64,000 bases of DNA from Geosporobacter ferrireducens (GCF_001750685.1 NZ_CP017269.1:2583416-2647415), one strand, 5' to 3'. Counted from the stretch's first letter, positions 25,261 through 38,783 are shown. Translations and numbers: made by a program. Notes: generated by a model from the letters alone, not told the origin.

Positions 25261-25376
25261 ACCAGCAACGACCTACTCTCCCAAGGCGCTTCCGCCTAAG
25301 TACCATCAGCGCTGAAGGGCTTAACTGCTGTGTTCGGTATGGGAACAGGTGTGACCCCTTCGCTGTAGTCACTGGA
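25261..25376 (-). rRNA. rrf: 5S ribosomal RNA
   Basis: 116 nt. CCGAACACAGCAGTTAAGCC and GGTACTTAGGCGGAAGCG on the minus strand are conserved 5S sequences. It is the last gene of the rRNA operon, 64 nt after the 23S gene. Ends are set by the terminal pairing and are accurate to a few bases. Confidence 0.97.
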
Positions 25377-25440
25377 TTTTATGAAGTTAGAAGGCATATA
25401 CCTTCAAAACTGAACCATGAAGTTAGAGAAAAAATACATT

Positions 25441-28502
<3,062 letters not shown>

Positions 28503-28553
28503 AGAAATTGTATTTTGATTCTCTCTTCATTGTTCAGTTTTCAAGGTACATGT

Positions 28554-28629
28554 TGGTGGAGATGAGGAGGATCGAACTCCTGACCCCCTGCGTGCAAGGC
28601 AGGTGCTCTCCCAGCTGAGCTACATCCCC
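28554..28629 (-). tRNA. tRNA-Ala (anticodon TGC)
   Basis: 76 nt including encoded CCA. Acceptor GGGGATG/CATCTCC, anticodon loop CTTGCAC with TGC, and T-loop GTTCGATCC are clear. It lies between 16S and 23S, without the tRNA-Ile often found beside it. Confidence 0.97.
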
Positions 28630-28688
28630 AACTTTTTGAAAGACTATTAGTCTCTCAAAACTAGACAGTGTAAGAAAAAGCCTTAGCT

Positions 28689-30210
<1,522 letters not shown>

Positions 30211-30215
30211 TAAAA

Positions 30216-30479
30216 ATTGTTTGCAACAATTTTTTCGCTAGGGAACCCTAGGTTCCCTTCGACGACTGCGGGGGCAGTCTGAGCACCCTCCTGACTGCGA
30301 CAGAGGGGAATCCCCTCTGTACTCCCCATATCAAGGAAATAACTTTCCTTGATATAAAATTGCTCGCTTCGTTCAAATTATATTGAACGGGTTTGCGCTT
30401 ACGCGCTATATTTGCTGGCTTTAATTCTTACACTGTTTAGTTTTCAAAGACCAATTTGCTTTGGCGTCTTAGCGACACC
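30216..30479 (-). promoter_or_regulatory. Structured rRNA operon leader
   Basis: About 265 nt between the nearest promoter and 16S holding a run of perfect or near-perfect stem-loops at 30216-30230, 30241-30257, 30264-30279, 30301-30319, 30329-30354, 30371-30388, 30395-30406 and 30461-30479. A boxA-like GGTCTTTGAAAAC (30452-30439 region) is followed by CTAAACAGTGTAAGAA. Related copies precede 23S and, as CAGTTTTGAAGG, 5S, consistent with anti-termination and processing signals. Confidence 0.75.
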
Positions 30480-30488
30480 GACTTAAAC

Positions 30489-30517
30489 ATATTACCACAT
30501 TTCTCATCTTATGTCAA
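30489..30517 (-). promoter_or_regulatory. rRNA promoter P1
   Basis: -35 TTGACA (30517-30512), 17-base spacer, -10 TAATAT (30494-30489). It is the promoter closest to 16S and nearest to consensus. Confidence 0.85.
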
Positions 30518-30570
30518 CACCGTTTTTCTTGGTAGTTTTTAGTACCTTTCTTTCGGCGACGACAAAGAAT

Positions 30571-30599
30571 ATCTTATCATCTTCTTGCACTCCCGTCAA
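30571..30599 (-). promoter_or_regulatory. rRNA promoter P2
   Basis: -35 TTGACG (30599-30594), 17-base spacer, -10 TAAGAT (30576-30571), followed by a TCTTTGTCGTC segment shared with P3, suggesting duplication. Confidence 0.75.
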
Positions 30600-30640
30600 C
30601 CACCAGTTTTTGTTAATCTTCGGCAGTGACGACAAGAACT

Positions 30641-30669
30641 ATCTTACCATGGTTCTTATTGCTGGTCAA
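30641..30669 (-). promoter_or_regulatory. rRNA promoter P3
   Basis: -35 TTGACC (30669-30664), 17-base spacer, -10 TAAGAT (30646-30641), 70 bp upstream of P2 and followed by a similar TTCTTGTCGTC segment. Confidence 0.75.
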
Positions 30670-30745
30670 CTGGTATATCCTACCATACCTATCCTGCCAC
30701 CCCTGAAAAGATTTTCACCTTATTATATTGTTATGAAAGTCAATC

Positions 30746-30770
30746 GGGCAGACACAAGGCCTGCCCCTAC
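30746..30770. repeat. Short hairpin repeat, copy A
   Basis: GGGCAG-N9-CTGCCC stem then CCTAC; related to copies at 40801, 43932 and 53820. It lies between the rRNA promoters and the first L25 gene. Confidence 0.7.
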
Positions 30771-30846
30771 GATAGGCTTACTGTCAAATAGCGATGGTCT
30801 ATATAAAGACATATGCGTTTATATGGTTTTATTTCATCAAAATAAA

Positions 30847-30878
30847 AACCGTTAGTGAATGATCCATCACTAACGGTT
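30847..30878 (-). terminator. Terminator of the first L25/Ctc gene
   Basis: AACCGTTAGTG...CACTAACGGTT stem followed by T5 on the minus strand. Confidence 0.85.
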
Positions 30879-30886
30879 GAAATACT

Positions 30887-31504
30887 TTATTGTGTTTTCA
30901 TTAAACGATCCAACAAATCCTCCGACTCTCCTTCACCAGGATCGTCGATTACTTTTTCTGTTCTTGCCAGAGAAGCAATAATCTCGCCAGGATCATTGAG
31001 TATGCTCAATTCACCTGCAAACTCCACATCCGCAACCCGCAGCGGATGTCCTGGCGTTAGAATAGATATATCTAATTCAATACGTTCAGGTATATGTTGG
31101 GGCAAGCAGCTGATATGTAGTTCTCTAAGTTGCTGCTGCACGATTCCTTCTTTGGATTCTACTTTATCCTTTCCTTTCAATAAAATTGGAATGGTGGCAT
31201 GAATCTCTTTACTATAAGATACTTCTTGAAAATCAATGTGCATGATCTCATTGGTTACCGGATGGCGTTGAACATCTTTAATCATTACAGTTGCATGATC
31301 CTGATCTATACCTAAATCTAACAATACATTCGTTCCATAATTCCTTACAATTGCATCCATTTCCCTTTTATCCAGTTCTACTGTCTTATTATGTACATCA
31401 TGTCCATAAATAACACCTGGTATATGTCCATGGCTTCTGATTCTATGGCAGGCTTTTGAACCGACGTCATTCCTTATACTCGCATTAAGTGCTGACTTTA
31501 ACAT
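30887..31504 (-). CDS. Ribosomal protein L25/Ctc family protein
   Basis: 205 residues in the long L25-TL5-CTC form. The N-terminal 5S-binding barrel (residues about 1-92) has HIPGVIYGHDV and MHIDFQEV; the C-terminal TL5 domain follows. It binds 5S rRNA in the 50S subunit or acts as general stress protein Ctc. A second copy lies directly upstream on the same strand, and transcription heads toward the rRNA operon. ATG at 31504 follows GGAGGGGAG. The two copies differ strongly, so this is an old duplication. Confidence 0.88.
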   Translation of the reverse strand: MLKSALNASIRNDVGSKACHRIRSHGHIPGVIYGHDVHNKTVELDKREMDAIVRNYGTNVLLDLGIDQDHATVMIKDVQRHPVTNEIMHIDFQEVSYSKEIHATIPILLKGKDKVESKEGIVQQQLRELHISCLPQHIPERIELDISILTPGHPLRVADVEFAGELSILNDPGEIIASLARTEKVIDDPGEGESEDLLDRLMKTQ

Positions 31505-31621
31505 ATTCTCCCCTCCTAGGCTTCAATCTATTTGACATTATTTCCAATCTCATTTCTTTATATACTTTTCATTCATGAATTATAGAAAGGCATCGAGAGA
31601 ATATGTACACGTAAGCTTTGT

Positions 31622-31660
31622 AAAAAAAAACTTAGGGCATATCTCACGATATGCCCTAAA
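31622..31660 (-). terminator. Terminator of the second L25/Ctc gene
   Basis: TTAGGGCATATC-GTGA-GATATGCCCTAA stem followed by T9 on the minus strand. Confidence 0.9.
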
Positions 31661-31664
31661 AACT

Positions 31665-32276
31665 TTAATACAACTTTCTTAATTTTTCTTCTTCAGATAC
31701 CTCTTCAACGACTACATCCTTAGACGCAGAAGCAATCAATGCAACGATTTCCTCAGGATCATGCAGTACCTCAATGTTGACGTCCGCATATACAGCTAAA
31801 TCCTTTATTCTCATTGGTTCGCCAAATTTTATACTAGATGCATCTACTTCTATCATCTGCGGCAGGTGTTTGGGATAGGTTTGGATTTCCAGTTCTGTAA
31901 TCTGGTGTTGTACAACAGAAACACTTGATTCTACTGCAGCCTTATTGGTCAAATGCAGCGGAATCTTTACTTTTACTTTCTCAGATGCGTCTAATTCCTG
32001 TAAATCAATATGTAGGACATTCTGCTTTATAATGTGGCGATGGATATCTTTAATAATTGCATGACGTACCTCGTCCCCAATTAACAATTCAACGCTGGCA
32101 CCAACGCCATATTTACCTAACAGATGTTCCAATTCCTTTCTTGGGAAGCATACATTTTTACTTTCCTTATTATGTCCGTAAACAGTTCCCGGCACATATC
32201 CTTCACTTCGTATAACTTTCAGATGACTTTTCCCCGTGCCTGCCCTAACTTCTGATCTTAATAATGGTCTGCTCAT
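31665..32276 (-). CDS. Second ribosomal protein L25/Ctc family protein
   Basis: 203 residues, paralogue of the downstream gene, with the same domain order: YVPGTVYGHNK near residue 28, LHIDLQEL near residue 88, then the TL5 domain ending in a Glu-rich tail. The conserved 5S-contact segment differs from the other copy, so the two may not be equivalent on the ribosome. AAAGGGGG precedes the ATG at 32276 by ten bases; GTG at 32282 is an alternative with a short spacer. A sigma-A promoter is seen at 32325-32353. Confidence 0.86.
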   Translation of the reverse strand: MSRPLLRSEVRAGTGKSHLKVIRSEGYVPGTVYGHNKESKNVCFPRKELEHLLGKYGVGASVELLIGDEVRHAIIKDIHRHIIKQNVLHIDLQELDASEKVKVKIPLHLTNKAAVESSVSVVQHQITELEIQTYPKHLPQMIEVDASSIKFGEPMRIKDLAVYADVNIEVLHDPEEIVALIASASKDVVVEEVSEEEKLRKLY

Positions 32277-32324
32277 GTTCACTTTTCCCCCTTTGGATTA
32301 GTAAGCATTTATGCCCTTATTATT

Positions 32325-32353
32325 ATTAAAACAGATAATTCGTAATTTTTCAA
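32325..32353 (-). promoter_or_regulatory. Sigma-A promoter of the second L25/Ctc gene
   Basis: -35 TTGAAA (32353-32348), 17-base spacer, -10 TTTAAT (32330-32325) on the minus strand. Confidence 0.55.
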
Positions 32354-32420
32354 ATAGTTTTATTTATTTTTGTCTAGATTTTCCAGTTTTTTATAGGAAT
32401 TTAATTTGATACCTCTAGTG

Positions 32421-32449
32421 GAATAATTTTTAGTAACTTTCAAAAACTA
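32421..32449 (+). promoter_or_regulatory. Weak sigma-G-like promoter before the ger operon
   Basis: GAATA (32421-32425), 17-base spacer and AAAACTA (32443-32449) fit the forespore sigma-G pattern only partly. It lies 37 bases before the gerA-type start, and forespore expression is expected for such operons. Confidence 0.3.
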
Positions 32450-32485
32450 AACCCACTTATTATTATATGTTACAGATAGGATGAT

Positions 32486-34048
32486 ATGATGCTTCGCGAC
32501 TTGCTCAACATTATAAGGTCAGAGCACAACCAAAAAGACCTTCCAGCCTCTGATATTCAATACGACAGGACAGATATTGATTACGGGTCGCTTTCTTCCT
32601 CATTGACCCGCAACATGGAAAAGATAAAGACTGCTTTCGGTAAAAGCAGCGATTTGTATGAGCGTAAAATAACTACTGCCGGAAATTATAAAATCACACT
32701 GTTTTTTATCGATGGTTTAGTTAACGAAACCGATATCAGTGCCTTTTTAATAAATTCTCTTTTAAAAAGCACCGAACAACCCCGTAATGATCAATCCATA
32801 GAGTTTTTTTCCAAGCAAATGATTCCATCTACCAACGTGATCGTAAGCCATACTTTTAAAGATGTTTACCTAAATCTATTAGATGGTTTTGTCATCGTTT
32901 TATTTGAAGGCTCCAAAAAAGCCTATGCATTGAATTTTAGCGGAGGCGAAAAGCGATCGTTAGAAGATTCCAAGCTAGAAAAAAATCTTCGCGGTCCTAG
33001 GGATGCTTTTGTTGAGGATCTGCGAACAAATACTTCTCTTATCCGTCGTAGGATAAAAAATCTAAATTTACAGATTGAAAATATGACCTTAGGCTCCAGA
33101 AGCGGCACAGGTGTCTGTATTGCCTATTTACGCGATATCGCTAATTTAAAAATTGTTGAAGAGCTTCAAAATAGACTTCTCCAAATAAACTTTGACAATA
33201 TCCAGGACAGTACCTATATCGCCCATTTGATTGAAGACAATCCCTTTAGCATTTTTCCTCTGCTTTTAAAAACCGAAAAACCTGATAAAGTAGCTTCCAA
33301 TCTTTTAGAAGGAAAAATCGTGCTTTTATCTGATAACAGTCCCACTGCAGTCCTGATCCCTACTGTTTTTGGGGACTATTTTCATATTCAAGATGACTAC
33401 TATGATTACTTCTATATTGCCTCTATATCCAGAATGATTCGTATTTTGGGAGCTTTTTTAGCCACATTGGCTACACCTCTATATATAGCACTCACTGCAA
33501 TTAATCTGGACATGCTGCCCGTAAAGCTGGCTTTGCCCTTTTCACAAATTCGGTATGTAATCCCGTTTCCTCTGGTTGTAGAAGTCATCATCATGGAAAT
33601 CACCCTAGAGCTGCTCCGTGAGGCCGGACTGCGTATTCCAAGTCCTATTGGTCCTGCCATCAGTATTGTCGGAGGACTAGTGATCGGCCAAACAGCTGTG
33701 AACGCTGGATTTACCAGTCCTTTTCTGACGATTGTGGTTGCCCTGTCCGCCATTGGTTCTTTTGCTATCCCTTATGCGGATCTGGTCTCAACCTTTCGAA
33801 TTGTGAAAGGATTATTGATTATTTTTTCTTCCCTATTCGGAATCTTTGGCATTGGTGCTGTCATAACGATTTTAATCATCCATATGTGCTCCCTGACTTG
33901 CTTTGGCATTCCTTATCTGGCACCCTTTTCGGAAAAAGGAATTTTGATCAGTATAAAGGATGTTTTAAGGATTCCTTTCAAGCTTTCAAAAAAGAGACAC
34001 AGCTACTATAGAATTCAGGATGAAAGCAAGGTGAACTCTCATGAGTAA
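32486..34048 (+). CDS. GerA-family spore germinant receptor subunit A
   Basis: 520 residues. A soluble N-terminal half is followed by membrane segments after residue about 310 (LGAFLATLATPLYIALTAI). MEITLELLREAGLRIPSPIG near residue 371 is the family hallmark. Subunit A of the GerA/GerB/GerK type sits in the spore inner membrane and takes part in nutrient-triggered germination. Start at ATG 32486 (a second ATG follows directly). It overlaps the B gene by eight bases; all three genes form one operon. The germinant is unknown. Confidence 0.95.
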   Translation: MMLRDLLNIIRSEHNQKDLPASDIQYDRTDIDYGSLSSSLTRNMEKIKTAFGKSSDLYERKITTAGNYKITLFFIDGLVNETDISAFLINSLLKSTEQPRNDQSIEFFSKQMIPSTNVIVSHTFKDVYLNLLDGFVIVLFEGSKKAYALNFSGGEKRSLEDSKLEKNLRGPRDAFVEDLRTNTSLIRRRIKNLNLQIENMTLGSRSGTGVCIAYLRDIANLKIVEELQNRLLQINFDNIQDSTYIAHLIEDNPFSIFPLLLKTEKPDKVASNLLEGKIVLLSDNSPTAVLIPTVFGDYFHIQDDYYDYFYIASISRMIRILGAFLATLATPLYIALTAINLDMLPVKLALPFSQIRYVIPFPLVVEVIIMEITLELLREAGLRIPSPIGPAISIVGGLVIGQTAVNAGFTSPFLTIVVALSAIGSFAIPYADLVSTFRIVKGLLIIFSSLFGIFGIGAVITILIIHMCSLTCFGIPYLAPFSEKGILISIKDVLRIPFKLSKKRHSYYRIQDESKVNSHE

Positions 34049-35156
34049 AGAAGTCATCAATATCATTCAGCTTCGGGCAATAATCATCACGACAATTATT
34101 GGTATTGGCGTTATTTCTCTGCCACGTACTATAGCCGTTGAGGCAGGTACAGCTTCCTGGTTGGCCTTGCTCATTGCTACACTATTAATTATTGCCAGTA
34201 AATTAATCATATTAAAGATTTTAGAATACTTTCCCGATCAAAATATTCGGGATATCGCCTTTATTCTGACAGGCAAAGGAATAGGGACGATTGTTACATT
34301 AATGTATATTCTTTATTTCTTATTATTCACCATAGGTACCGTTAGTTTTACTGCCACTGCAGTAAATACCTGGATGCTGCCGCTGACGCCAATTTTCGTT
34401 CTCCTATTTATCATATTAGGCGTAACCGCATTCTTAGCACTTCAAGGAGTTGAAGGCGTGGCTCGGTTCTGTACGACTCTACTAATTTTCAATGTTGGCT
34501 CTGTAGTAATGGTAACCATTGCATCTATTCCATATATAAAAATATTCCATATTCAACCTGTATTTCATACAGATTTTATTCATCTCTCCAAAGGTGTTGG
34601 CAGCTCATTCCTCTCTTTTTTCGGTGGCGAAGTGTTATTCATCTTTTATAAATATACTCAAAACAAGAATAAAATCAAGTCTATGGTAGTTAAAAGTCTC
34701 ACTTTCGTTGGCCTGCTTTATACGGGCCTAGTAACCCTAACCATTGGTTTTTTTGGCATCGATCAGCTAAAAATTCTAATTTACCCCGTTATTAGCCTTT
34801 TTAAGTCGCTCCACCTGCGCTTAATCATACCGGAACGGCTGGAACTAGTTTTTTTAATGCTTTGGATGGCGGCTGCCTCCACCACTATCGGTGTCTTCTT
34901 TTTTTCCTGCTGTTATCTAATAAAACAGTTGATTCCCAAACTCAAATTTGGCTATATTGTCTTAATGGTATCCTTGGTTTGCCTTACTACTGGGGCATAT
35001 ATCCCAAATATAGAAGTAATCATAAAGTTTCTGGATTTTATCGGATATTTCGGCATTATTCCTGTTGTAATCATCCCTCTTGCACTTCTTATTATCATTT
35101 ATCTGAAGAGGTGGTTCTATGATGCGAAAGCTCGTAATTCTCCTAATAATTCTTAG
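34041..35156 (+). CDS. Spore germination permease subunit B
   Basis: 371 residues, an APC-type permease with about ten membrane segments (IITTIIGIGVISLPRTIAVE at the N-terminus). GerXB subunits bind the nutrient germinant. It overlaps the A gene by eight bases and the C gene by 38, which implies tight translational coupling. No frameshift or missing segment is seen. Confidence 0.94.
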   Translation: MSKEVINIIQLRAIIITTIIGIGVISLPRTIAVEAGTASWLALLIATLLIIASKLIILKILEYFPDQNIRDIAFILTGKGIGTIVTLMYILYFLLFTIGTVSFTATAVNTWMLPLTPIFVLLFIILGVTAFLALQGVEGVARFCTTLLIFNVGSVVMVTIASIPYIKIFHIQPVFHTDFIHLSKGVGSSFLSFFGGEVLFIFYKYTQNKNKIKSMVVKSLTFVGLLYTGLVTLTIGFFGIDQLKILIYPVISLFKSLHLRLIIPERLELVFLMLWMAAASTTIGVFFFSCCYLIKQLIPKLKFGYIVLMVSLVCLTTGAYIPNIEVIIKFLDFIGYFGIIPVVIIPLALLIIIYLKRWFYDAKARNSPNNS

Positions 35157-36255
35157 TATTATTGCTCTTCCTGGTTGCTGGGATTTTCGGGAAATCCAAA
35201 ATCATTTTTTGATTGTGGGAATCGCTATTGACCCTCATTCTGGTTCTGAGGATTTAATGGTTTCTGCTCGGATTCCCGTTCCCTCTAGCAACCTGCAAGA
35301 GGCTTCTACACTCATGCAGGAGGCAAAAATTGTTACCCGATCCGGCAAAACCGTATTGACAGCCTTAGAGAAAATGGGAAAGGAGCTGAAAAAGAAATTA
35401 TATATCGGGCATCTTCAAATCGTTGTAATCAATGAGCAAATCGCTAAAACTCATATGAAAAATATCATCGATACATTATCCAGAAACCCGCAGATCCAAA
35501 GGCATGTCTACCTATTAATAACATCCGGTGAAGCAAGAAATGTTATTTCTGCTTCCAGCTCCTTAGATACTGCCCCGATGACGGATTTAAGAAACATGTT
35601 TGATGTAAATGTCAGTAATTCCTTTATCCCTACCACCTTAGATAACTTTTTACTGGATGTAGAGAGCCATGATGCAGATCCAGCAATACCTATTATTACA
35701 ACAAATAATAATACGATTTCTGTTGAAGGAATGGCTTTATTTAATGGATTTGATATGGTTGGCACTATTAATGGGGAAGAAACAAGATTTCTATCCTTGC
35801 TTCCCTATCAAAAGCACACTGAAGAATACTACCTTGTCAGAGGTCAGTATTACAACAAAAATCCTCAAGACGTGTTTTCTATACGGATTGCCAATAAAAA
35901 AAGTAGTATAAAAGTTTTTTTAAAAGAGGGAAGAATCACTGCACAAGTACATATTAAATTATGGGGAGTTATTGCAGAATATCCTGAACGTCCAACGGGC
36001 ACCTCTGATGAAGAGATTTATCATTTTGCCGGTAAACAATTAGAAGAGCTGCTTGAGAAAAATGGTAACAATCTTATAAAAAAGACTAAAAAATATAATA
36101 CAGATATACTGCGCATCGGGAAATATGTACGTGCAAAATATCCTACCTATTGGGATCAGATTGATTGGCGCGAAGAATACAAAAAGGTCGATTTTGATAT
36201 TCATATAGAAGCAGTTGTTCATTCAGCCTATACATCAAAGCTCACACGTCAATAA
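35119..36255 (+). CDS. Ger(x)C lipoprotein subunit C
   Basis: 378 residues. A lipoprotein signal (LIILSIIALPGC) is followed by WDFREIQNHFLIVGIAID, the WDxREI motif of GerXC, and the three-domain body. It anchors in the spore inner membrane with A and B. AGAGGTGG precedes the ATG at 35119 by four bases. The operon has no gerD or extra permease and ends in a strong hairpin. Confidence 0.94.
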   Translation: MMRKLVILLIILSIIALPGCWDFREIQNHFLIVGIAIDPHSGSEDLMVSARIPVPSSNLQEASTLMQEAKIVTRSGKTVLTALEKMGKELKKKLYIGHLQIVVINEQIAKTHMKNIIDTLSRNPQIQRHVYLLITSGEARNVISASSSLDTAPMTDLRNMFDVNVSNSFIPTTLDNFLLDVESHDADPAIPIITTNNNTISVEGMALFNGFDMVGTINGEETRFLSLLPYQKHTEEYYLVRGQYYNKNPQDVFSIRIANKKSSIKVFLKEGRITAQVHIKLWGVIAEYPERPTGTSDEEIYHFAGKQLEELLEKNGNNLIKKTKKYNTDILRIGKYVRAKYPTYWDQIDWREEYKKVDFDIHIEAVVHSAYTSKLTRQ

Positions 36256-36296
36256 GTTCTAGTTCAATATTTGCAGGATGCAGATAGTGAAAATAA

Positions 36297-36330
36297 AGGC
36301 TAGCACTGATTAGTGCTAGCCTTCGCTTTT
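36297..36330. terminator. Bidirectional terminator between ger operon and porB
   Basis: AAGGCTAGCAC-TGATTA-GTGCTAGCCTT stem followed by CGCTTTTTT; the other strand has a weaker tail. Confidence 0.88.
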
Positions 36331-37266
36331 TTACTTTTCTCCGCATCTTTCCAGGATAATCTCCCAATGGCGGTCAATTTCTTTTTGCATATCTTCAATT
36401 AAATGTCTGTTTCCTTCTTCGAATAAGTGGCTAAATCTGCCTTGTACTTTTAGATATTCTTCAATTGGCAGTTTTGTCTTTGGCTTATAGTTTAACTTCC
36501 AATTACCGTTTTCTACTTCGAAGATCGGCCAGAAGCAAGTATCCATCGCTAATTTCGTGATTTCCATTAGCTTAGGCGTATCATATCTCCAACCTCTTGG
36601 GCATGGTGCCAAGACATTTAAGAAAGCCGGACCTTCTGTATAGATCGCTTTTTCCGCTTTGGTATGGATATCATTGAAGTTGCCGAAAGGAGCCGTTTGC
36701 GCCACATATGGAATGTGGTGCGCAGCTAAGATTGTAGCCAAGTCCTTACGATATTGCGGTTTACCTGGGATTACATCCCCAGCAGGAGATGTAGTGGTAT
36801 CTGCATACTTTGGTGTTGCAGAAGATCTTTGGATACCCGTGTTCATGTAGGCCCCGTTGTCGTAGCATACATATACCATATCGTGGCCTCTCTCCATAGC
36901 GCCTGATAAAGACTGTAACCCGATATCATAAGTACCGCCGTCTCCACCGAAAGTGATAAACTTATGGGTATCCTTTACTCTGCCTCTCCTTTTCATAGCC
37001 TTGTAAGCTGCTTCCGCACCACTCACTGTAGCACCTGCGTTTTCGAATGCACTGTGGATAAAAGAGTCTTTCCAAGCAGTATATGGGTAAATACAAGTAG
37101 ATACTTCAAGACATCCTGTTGCTACACCTACAACCGCTTTATCTTCCGGCTTCAGTGCACGCATCACGGCACGAGCTACTACAGAAGCTCCACAACCAGC
37201 ACATAATCTATGTCCACCTGTCAAACGTTCAGGTCTTTCTGTTAATTCCTTCAAATTTACAGCCAT
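36331..37266 (-). CDS. porB: 2-oxoacid:ferredoxin oxidoreductase, beta subunit (TPP)
   Basis: 311 residues. CAGCGASVVARAV at the N-terminus and the TPP/Mg motif GGDGGTYDIGLQSLSGAM near residue 105 through CYDNGAYMNTG near residue 134 are clear, with further Fe-S ligand cysteines. With PorA, D and G it oxidises pyruvate and CoA to acetyl-CoA and CO2 with reduced ferredoxin. It is the last gene of the por operon, 11 bases after porA. The alpha-subunit fits pyruvate better than branched 2-oxoacids, but substrate is not proven. Confidence 0.92.
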   Translation of the reverse strand: MAVNLKELTERPERLTGGHRLCAGCGASVVARAVMRALKPEDKAVVGVATGCLEVSTCIYPYTAWKDSFIHSAFENAGATVSGAEAAYKAMKRRGRVKDTHKFITFGGDGGTYDIGLQSLSGAMERGHDMVYVCYDNGAYMNTGIQRSSATPKYADTTTSPAGDVIPGKPQYRKDLATILAAHHIPYVAQTAPFGNFNDIHTKAEKAIYTEGPAFLNVLAPCPRGWRYDTPKLMEITKLAMDTCFWPIFEVENGNWKLNYKPKTKLPIEEYLKVQGRFSHLFEEGNRHLIEDMQKEIDRHWEIILERCGEK

Positions 37267-37277
37267 GTCTGCACCTC

Positions 37278-38459
37278 CTACTCTTTTACGCCAAGGTAGT
37301 TGTACGGTGAAGAAACAACACCTGTTGCAGCAACTTCCTTGAGCTCATTGTATACTTTTTCAATATCTGTTGTTCTTACATCTCTTCCGCCTAGACCGTA
37401 TACATAGCTAGTAATCTTCGGCCTTGCCTCTAAATCGTATAAAGCAGAACGTACATCCATGAAGATCGGACCGCCAGCTGCTGAGAAGGATTCAGCCTTG
37501 TCCATTACCGCAACAGCTTTTAGATGCTTTAAAGCTTCTGCTAGCTCTGCTGCCGGGAATGGTCTGAATACACGGAGCTTCAATAAACCAACTTTCATTC
37601 CTTGCGCTCTTAGTTCATCTACAACTGTTTTCGCCGTACCTGCAGTAGATCCCAATACTACAACAGCAACCTCTGCATCGTCCAACTTATATTCTTCAAA
37701 ATAGCTATATTTTCTTCCTGAAAGCTTTTCAAAATCTGCGAAAACTTCAGCGATTACAGTCTTTGCGTTAAACATTGACTGTGCTTGCTCTCTCTTGTGT
37801 TCAAAGTAATGAGCGGGTAAATCCAGTGGTCCCATGGCTACAGGATTCTCACTATCCAATAGATAGAATGGTGCCATTGGTTCTCCTACGAAGTTTCTAA
37901 CTTTATCTGTCTCTAAAAGCTCTATATTTTCAACAGAGTGGCTGATAATGAATCCATCTAAACATACCATTACAGGCAGTCTAACATCTTTATGCTCTCC
38001 AATCCGAACAGCCATAATCGTATTGTCATAGGCTTCTTGGTTGTCTTCTGAGAACAATTGGATCCACCCAGAATCTCTAGCGCCCATAGCGTCACTGTGA
38101 TCATTATGGATATTTAATGGTCCAGACATTGCTCTATTGATCAAAGGCATAACGATTGGAAGTTTATCGGCAGATGCAATGTATAACATCTCCCACATCA
38201 ATCCCATACCGTTTGCTGAAGTTGCTGTCATAACCCTAGCACCCGCTGCAGCCGCACCGATACAGGCACTCATGGCACTATGCTCACTTTCAACTGCTAC
38301 AAACTCCGTATCCACTTCTCCGTTCGCAACATATGTTGAGAAGTACTGAGGCACCTCAGTGGATGGTGTAATTGGGAAAGCAGCAACTACATCAGGATTT
38401 ATTTGCTTCATCGCCGTTGCTACGGCTTCGTTTCCACTTAATCTTTCTCGAATTGCCAT
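37278..38459 (-). CDS. porA: 2-oxoacid:ferredoxin oxidoreductase, alpha subunit
   Basis: 393 residues. FPITPSTEVPQYF near residue 28, VAVESEHSAMSACIGAAAAG near residue 54 and the TATSANGMGLMWEMLYIASA stretch mark the pyrimidine-binding domain of PorA. It is the partner of PorB in forming the TPP site. The gene order gamma-delta-alpha-beta is the one of Clostridia, Thermotoga and archaea, unlike the single-chain enzyme of many clostridia. Confidence 0.93.
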   Translation of the reverse strand: MAIRERLSGNEAVATAMKQINPDVVAAFPITPSTEVPQYFSTYVANGEVDTEFVAVESEHSAMSACIGAAAAGARVMTATSANGMGLMWEMLYIASADKLPIVMPLINRAMSGPLNIHNDHSDAMGARDSGWIQLFSEDNQEAYDNTIMAVRIGEHKDVRLPVMVCLDGFIISHSVENIELLETDKVRNFVGEPMAPFYLLDSENPVAMGPLDLPAHYFEHKREQAQSMFNAKTVIAEVFADFEKLSGRKYSYFEEYKLDDAEVAVVVLGSTAGTAKTVVDELRAQGMKVGLLKLRVFRPFPAAELAEALKHLKAVAVMDKAESFSAAGGPIFMDVRSALYDLEARPKITSYVYGLGGRDVRTTDIEKVYNELKEVAATGVVSSPYNYLGVKE

Positions 38460-38474
38460 TCTTTTTCCCCCCTC

Positions 38475-38783
38475 TTACTCTTCTACAACGTAATCAAATA
38501 CTTTGAATGGACAGACCTCTACACAGACACCACAGCCCTTGCAATGATCATAATCTATACCAGTCATTTTTTGATCTTTTACTAAAATCGATGAATCTGG
38601 GCATACAGGGAAGCAAAGCATGCAATGCTTACACTTTTCCTCATTCCAGATTGGCTTCATAGATCGCCAAGCACCGGTCTTATATTTTTCAGCATTTCCA
38701 GCTTCATAAATAACACCACCGGGAGCTGCATCTTTCCATAGAATTTCTTCTAAATGTGAAGGCGTTGTTTTCTTGTTTGCCAT
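38475..38783 (-). CDS. porD: 2-oxoacid:ferredoxin oxidoreductase, delta (ferredoxin-like) subunit
   Basis: 102 residues with two [4Fe-4S] motifs, CKHCMLCFPVCPD and CKGCGVCVEVCPF, which pass electrons from TPP to external ferredoxin such as that encoded at 19 kb. Its ATG overlaps the stop of porG (TAATG), so the two are coupled; porA follows 15 bases later. Confidence 0.94.
   Translation of the reverse strand: MANKKTTPSHLEEILWKDAAPGGVIYEAGNAEKYKTGAWRSMKPIWNEEKCKHCMLCFPVCPDSSILVKDQKMTGIDYDHCKGCGVCVEVCPFKVFDYVVEE

Noticed and set aside
30738..30743. Fourth rRNA promoter with -35 TTGACT
   Set aside because: No acceptable -10 at 16-18 bases; it overlaps the edge of hairpin repeat copy A.
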